Part shown: positions 61,694 through 64,000 of the stretch, piece after piece | Layout of the letters: the number at the start of each line of letters is the position of its first letter | Position numbering within the stretch: the first letter of the stretch is position 1 | Assembly (NCBI RefSeq): GCF_014205675.1 | Contig: NZ_JACIIX010000014.1 | Coordinates: forward strand, 1-64,000 | Direction of reading: 5' to 3' | Source of the DNA: Novispirillum itersonii | Lineage (GTDB): Bacteria; Pseudomonadota; Alphaproteobacteria; Rhodospirillales; Rhodospirillaceae | DNA length: 64,000 nt | Notes under the pieces: model-generated | What the model saw: the letters and a program-made list of their open reading frames with translations, nothing else | The model's database searches: none | What the model was told of the DNA's origin: nothing | Program-made: the position numbers and the translations under genes

Positions 61694-63085
61694 GTGACCG
61701 CGCATCAGTTCCATCCGACGATCCTGCGGGAATACGATATCCGCGGGATTGTCGGCCACACCCTGTTCCCGGCGGATGCCTATGCCATCGGCCGGGCGCT
61801 GGGCGTTCTGGCGGCCGAAACCGGGGAGAAGACCGCCGTGGTCGGCCGGGATGGCCGTCTGTCCAGCCCGGAGCTGGAAGCGGAGGTCGTGCGCGGCCTC
61901 ATGGACAGTGGTTGTGCGGTGCGCCGGATTGGCTGTGGTCCGTCGCCGATGCTGTATTACGCCGCGACGGTTTCCGGCACGGCGGTGGCGGTGATGGTCA
62001 CCGGATCGCATAATCCGCCGGACCATAACGGCTTCAAGATGATGCGGGCGGGAAAGCCGCTGTTTGGCGCTGAGATCCGCCGGATCGGGGCGCTGGCCGC
62101 CGCCGGATTTCCGGAGAACGCCAGCAGCGGGACGGTTTCAGACTGGCCGGTGTTTGCCGACTATACCGACCGTCTGGTACAGGACTGGGATGGCGGGGGG
62201 CGCCCCCTGACCGTGGTGTGGGATGCCGGGAACGGCGCGGCGGGGCAGGTGATGACCGCCCTTTCGGCGCGCTTGCCCGGACGGCATATCCTGCTGAACG
62301 CGACGATTAACGGCACGTTCCCGGCCCATCATCCCGATCCGACCGACCCGCACACGCTGGAACAGTTGATTGCGGTGGTGCGGGATGAGGGGGCTGATCT
62401 CGGCATTGCCTTTGACGGCGACGGTGACCGCATCGGCGTGGTCGATGGGCTGGGGCGGATCCTGTGGGGGGATCAGATCCTGCAAATTCTGGCCGAAGAC
62501 GTCCTCCGTCAGCGGCCCGGGGCCACGGTGATTGCCGATGTCAAAGCCAGTCAGGCCCTGTTTGACGAAGTCCGCCGCATGGGCGGGCAGCCGGTGATGT
62601 GGAAGACCGGTCACTCCCTGATCAAGACCAAACTGGCGGAAACCGGGGCGGTGCTGGCCGGGGAGATGAGCGGGCATATCTTCTTTGCTGACCGCTGGTA
62701 TGGCTTTGATGATGCCCTGTATGCGGCTGTCCGCTTTCTGGGGATCATCGCCCGGCTGTCGGAGCCGCTGACGGCGCGGTTTGACCGGATGCCGCGCTGG
62801 GTGAACACCCCGGAGCTGCGCTTTGACTGTCCGGATGAGCAGAAATTCGCGGTGATGACAGCGGTTCAGGCAGCGTTAGAGGCTGAAGGGGCGGAGATGT
62901 CGCTGGTCGATGGGGTGCGGGTCAGCACTCCCGATGGCTGGTGGCTGCTGCGGGCTTCCAACACCCAGGCGGTGCTGGTGGCGCGGGCGGAAGCCCCGGA
63001 TCAGGCCGGGTTATCCCGCCTGATGGCGGCGCTGACTTCGGCGTTGGAGCGGGCCGGGGTGCGGGCGCCGGATCTGCCGGTCTGA
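61694..63085 (+). CDS. Phosphomannomutase/phosphoglucomutase (AlgC/ManB type)
   Basis: The 463-residue alpha-phosphohexomutase has a GTG start, FHPTILREYDIRGIVG at the N-terminus, phosphoserine S105 in VTGSHNPPDHNGFKM, and metal loop FDGDGDRIGVVD. The sugar specificity loop is GEMSGHIFFADRWYG (GEMSGH is the phosphomannomutase/PGM bifunctional type). It starts 10 bases after pgm, so the two mutases are cotranscribed. Confidence 0.93.
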   Translation: MTAHQFHPTILREYDIRGIVGHTLFPADAYAIGRALGVLAAETGEKTAVVGRDGRLSSPELEAEVVRGLMDSGCAVRRIGCGPSPMLYYAATVSGTAVAVMVTGSHNPPDHNGFKMMRAGKPLFGAEIRRIGALAAAGFPENASSGTVSDWPVFADYTDRLVQDWDGGGRPLTVVWDAGNGAAGQVMTALSARLPGRHILLNATINGTFPAHHPDPTDPHTLEQLIAVVRDEGADLGIAFDGDGDRIGVVDGLGRILWGDQILQILAEDVLRQRPGATVIADVKASQALFDEVRRMGGQPVMWKTGHSLIKTKLAETGAVLAGEMSGHIFFADRWYGFDDALYAAVRFLGIIARLSEPLTARFDRMPRWVNTPELRFDCPDEQKFAVMTAVQAALEAEGAEMSLVDGVRVSTPDGWWLLRASNTQAVLVARAEAPDQAGLSRLMAALTSALERAGVRAPDLPV

Positions 63086-63207
63086 GGCCAATCCTGCGTT
63101 GGCCTGCGGTTGAGAAATTACCGTGACGGTCTGATGCCGCTTCCTGTTTACGATGATGTCCTTGAGCGGGTGCCCTGAGACCAGGGTGCCCTGATAGCCG
63201 AGAGGAC

Positions 63208-63540
63208 ATGATGAAAATCAGTAACATCCCGTTCGCAACCGTGGACTGGCTACAGGTTGAGGCGACGATCCATCCGGGGGAACAGGGGTTTGCCCGCTGG
63301 CGAACCCGCCAGTTCGGCGAGATCCGCGTCCGGATGGTGGATTATTCGCCGGGCTACCTTGCTGACCATTGGTGCTCGAAGGGGCATGTGCTGTTTGTCA
63401 TGGATGGCGAACTGGTGACGGAACTGGACGATGGCCGGGTGATCACGCTGGGGCCGGGGATGAGCTATCAGGTTGCTGATAACGCCGAGGCCCACCGCTC
63501 CCGTACGGAAACCGGAGCCCGGCTGTTCATCGTCGACTGA
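63208..63540 (+). CDS. DHCW-motif cupin-fold protein
   Basis: The 110-residue single-domain cupin contains YSPGYLADHWCSKGHVLFVM, the DHxC-KGH motif that names this small family, and a second strand set with GPGMSYQVADNAEAH. The His/Cys residues suggest metal binding. Its biochemical role is not established. The first of two adjacent ATGs is used; GAGAGGA precedes them. The gene is followed by a strong terminator. Confidence 0.88.
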   Translation: MMKISNIPFATVDWLQVEATIHPGEQGFARWRTRQFGEIRVRMVDYSPGYLADHWCSKGHVLFVMDGELVTELDDGRVITLGPGMSYQVADNAEAHRSRTETGARLFIVD

Positions 63541-63551
63541 TCCCGTTGTGT

Positions 63552-63594
63552 CAGCAAAAACCCCGGTGGATCCTCTCCGCCGGGGTTTTTGCTG
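63552..63594. terminator. Strong bidirectional terminator
   Basis: Perfect 15-base arms CAGCAAAAACCCCGG / CCGGGGTTTTTGCTG surround a 13-base loop, giving U-runs on both strands. It separates the convergent cupin and hdaA-like genes. Confidence 0.92.
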
Positions 63595-64000
63595 TCAGGA
63601 GGGGTCGCTATCCTGCAAAATCCGCCGCAGCAGGGGGACGGTCACCGGGCGCTTTTCCGCCAGAGACAGCGCGTCGGCGGCGGCAACCGTGCGGTAGGCG
63701 GCTTCAAAGCTGCGGTCCATATGGCGCAGCAGATAGTCGATCACCTCGGCACCGATCTTGATCTGGCGGTCGGCAAACAGCTTGACCAACACCCCGGCAA
63801 TCACCGGATCATCCGGCGAACCGATTTCCGCCACCGGGGCTGCCTGTAGGCGGCTGCGCAGATCCGGCAGGGCGATGTTCCAGCGGCTGGCCGGGGTGCG
63901 GGCGGTCAGCAGAATGAATTTCCCGGCATCGCGGGCGGCATTGTAAAGGTGGAACAGGCCGGTTTCGTCGCTGACCCGGTCGGCATCATCAATCACCACC
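63595..64000 (-). CDS. hdaA: HdaA/DnaA-regulatory AAA+ protein, C-terminal part (partial)
   Basis: At least 135 C-terminal residues are present; the 5' part continues beyond the right edge. The visible chain starts at a Walker B-like VIDDADRV, then shows the sensor-1 segment ILLTARTPASRWNIALPDLRSRL and a helical lid domain ending SFEAAYRTVAAADALSLAEK, RPVTVPLLRRIL. This matches the DnaA-like proteins HdaA/Hda, which promote DnaA-ATP hydrolysis with the sliding clamp. The clamp-binding motif and Walker A would be in the missing part. Confidence 0.85.
   Translation of the reverse strand, partial: VVIDDADRVSDETGLFHLYNAARDAGKFILLTARTPASRWNIALPDLRSRLQAAPVAEIGSPDDPVIAGVLVKLFADRQIKIGAEVIDYLLRHMDRSFEAAYRTVAAADALSLAEKRPVTVPLLRRILQDSDPS

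Overview
The window looks like a high-GC alphaproteobacterial chromosome. Signs of this are a gene resembling the DnaA-regulator HdaA at the right edge, a leucine (liu) operon preceded by a LiuR-type palindrome, and generally GC-rich coding sequence. A Rhodospirillales-like host is my inference from overall flavour only; there is no rRNA or tRNA to anchor it.

Left block (1-9.99 kb): a leftward conjugation operon in the order traK, topoisomerase IA, traL, small membrane protein, traM, virB2, virB3, virB4, virB5, virB6, small lipoprotein. Most genes are spaced 4-14 bases apart or overlap. It combines IncP-like TraK/TraL/TraM with a VirB-type secretion channel. The right end of an IS3-family element at the extreme left edge cuts the lipoprotein gene, so the rest of the channel (virB8-virB11) lies outside the window or was separated by the insertion. 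One secreted protein gene is encoded antisense between virB5 and virB6. No relaxase is visible. The spacer upstream of traK is where an origin of transfer would be expected.

10.0-23.9 kb: an orphan lasso-peptide B2-like cysteine protease, then a rightward catabolic locus. The locus holds an RpiR regulator, a complete dipeptide/oligopeptide ABC importer, an MlrC-type (M81) metallopeptidase, a ureohydrolase, a DauA-like D-amino-acid dehydrogenase, a DauR/YheO-type regulator, a fold-I aminotransferase and a DauB-like (ornithine cyclodeaminase family) reductase. Together they suggest uptake and dismantling of an unusual peptide, probably one with a D-amino acid and/or guanidino residue. This is the most interesting system in the window.

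23.9-34.1 kb: small envelope proteins, a two-component system with a cotranslated lipoprotein, a DUF1203 protein, an L,D-transpeptidase-fold protein, a leftward amino-acid ABC importer / FAD oxidase / Lrp operon, and a small DMT-type membrane protein.

34.1-44.5 kb: a 2-deoxyribose-type locus. A divergent DeoR regulator and two operator-like palindromes precede deoC, a sugar ABC importer, a DUF4432 mutarotase-like protein, a DeoK-like kinase and an FGGY pentulose kinase.

44.6-55.5 kb: a leftward leucine-degradation gene set (isovaleryl-CoA dehydrogenase, thiolase, beta-carbonic anhydrase, a second acyl-CoA dehydrogenase, a DsbA-family isomerase, rhodanese, methylcrotonyl-CoA carboxylase beta, enoyl-CoA hydratase, carboxylase alpha, HMG-CoA lyase).

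55.5-64 kb: an unrecognised 459-residue protein, then sugar-nucleotide genes (galU, ugd, two phosphohexomutases), a DHCW-motif cupin, and the 3' part of an hdaA-like gene. No CRISPR array, prophage, tRNA or rRNA was seen.
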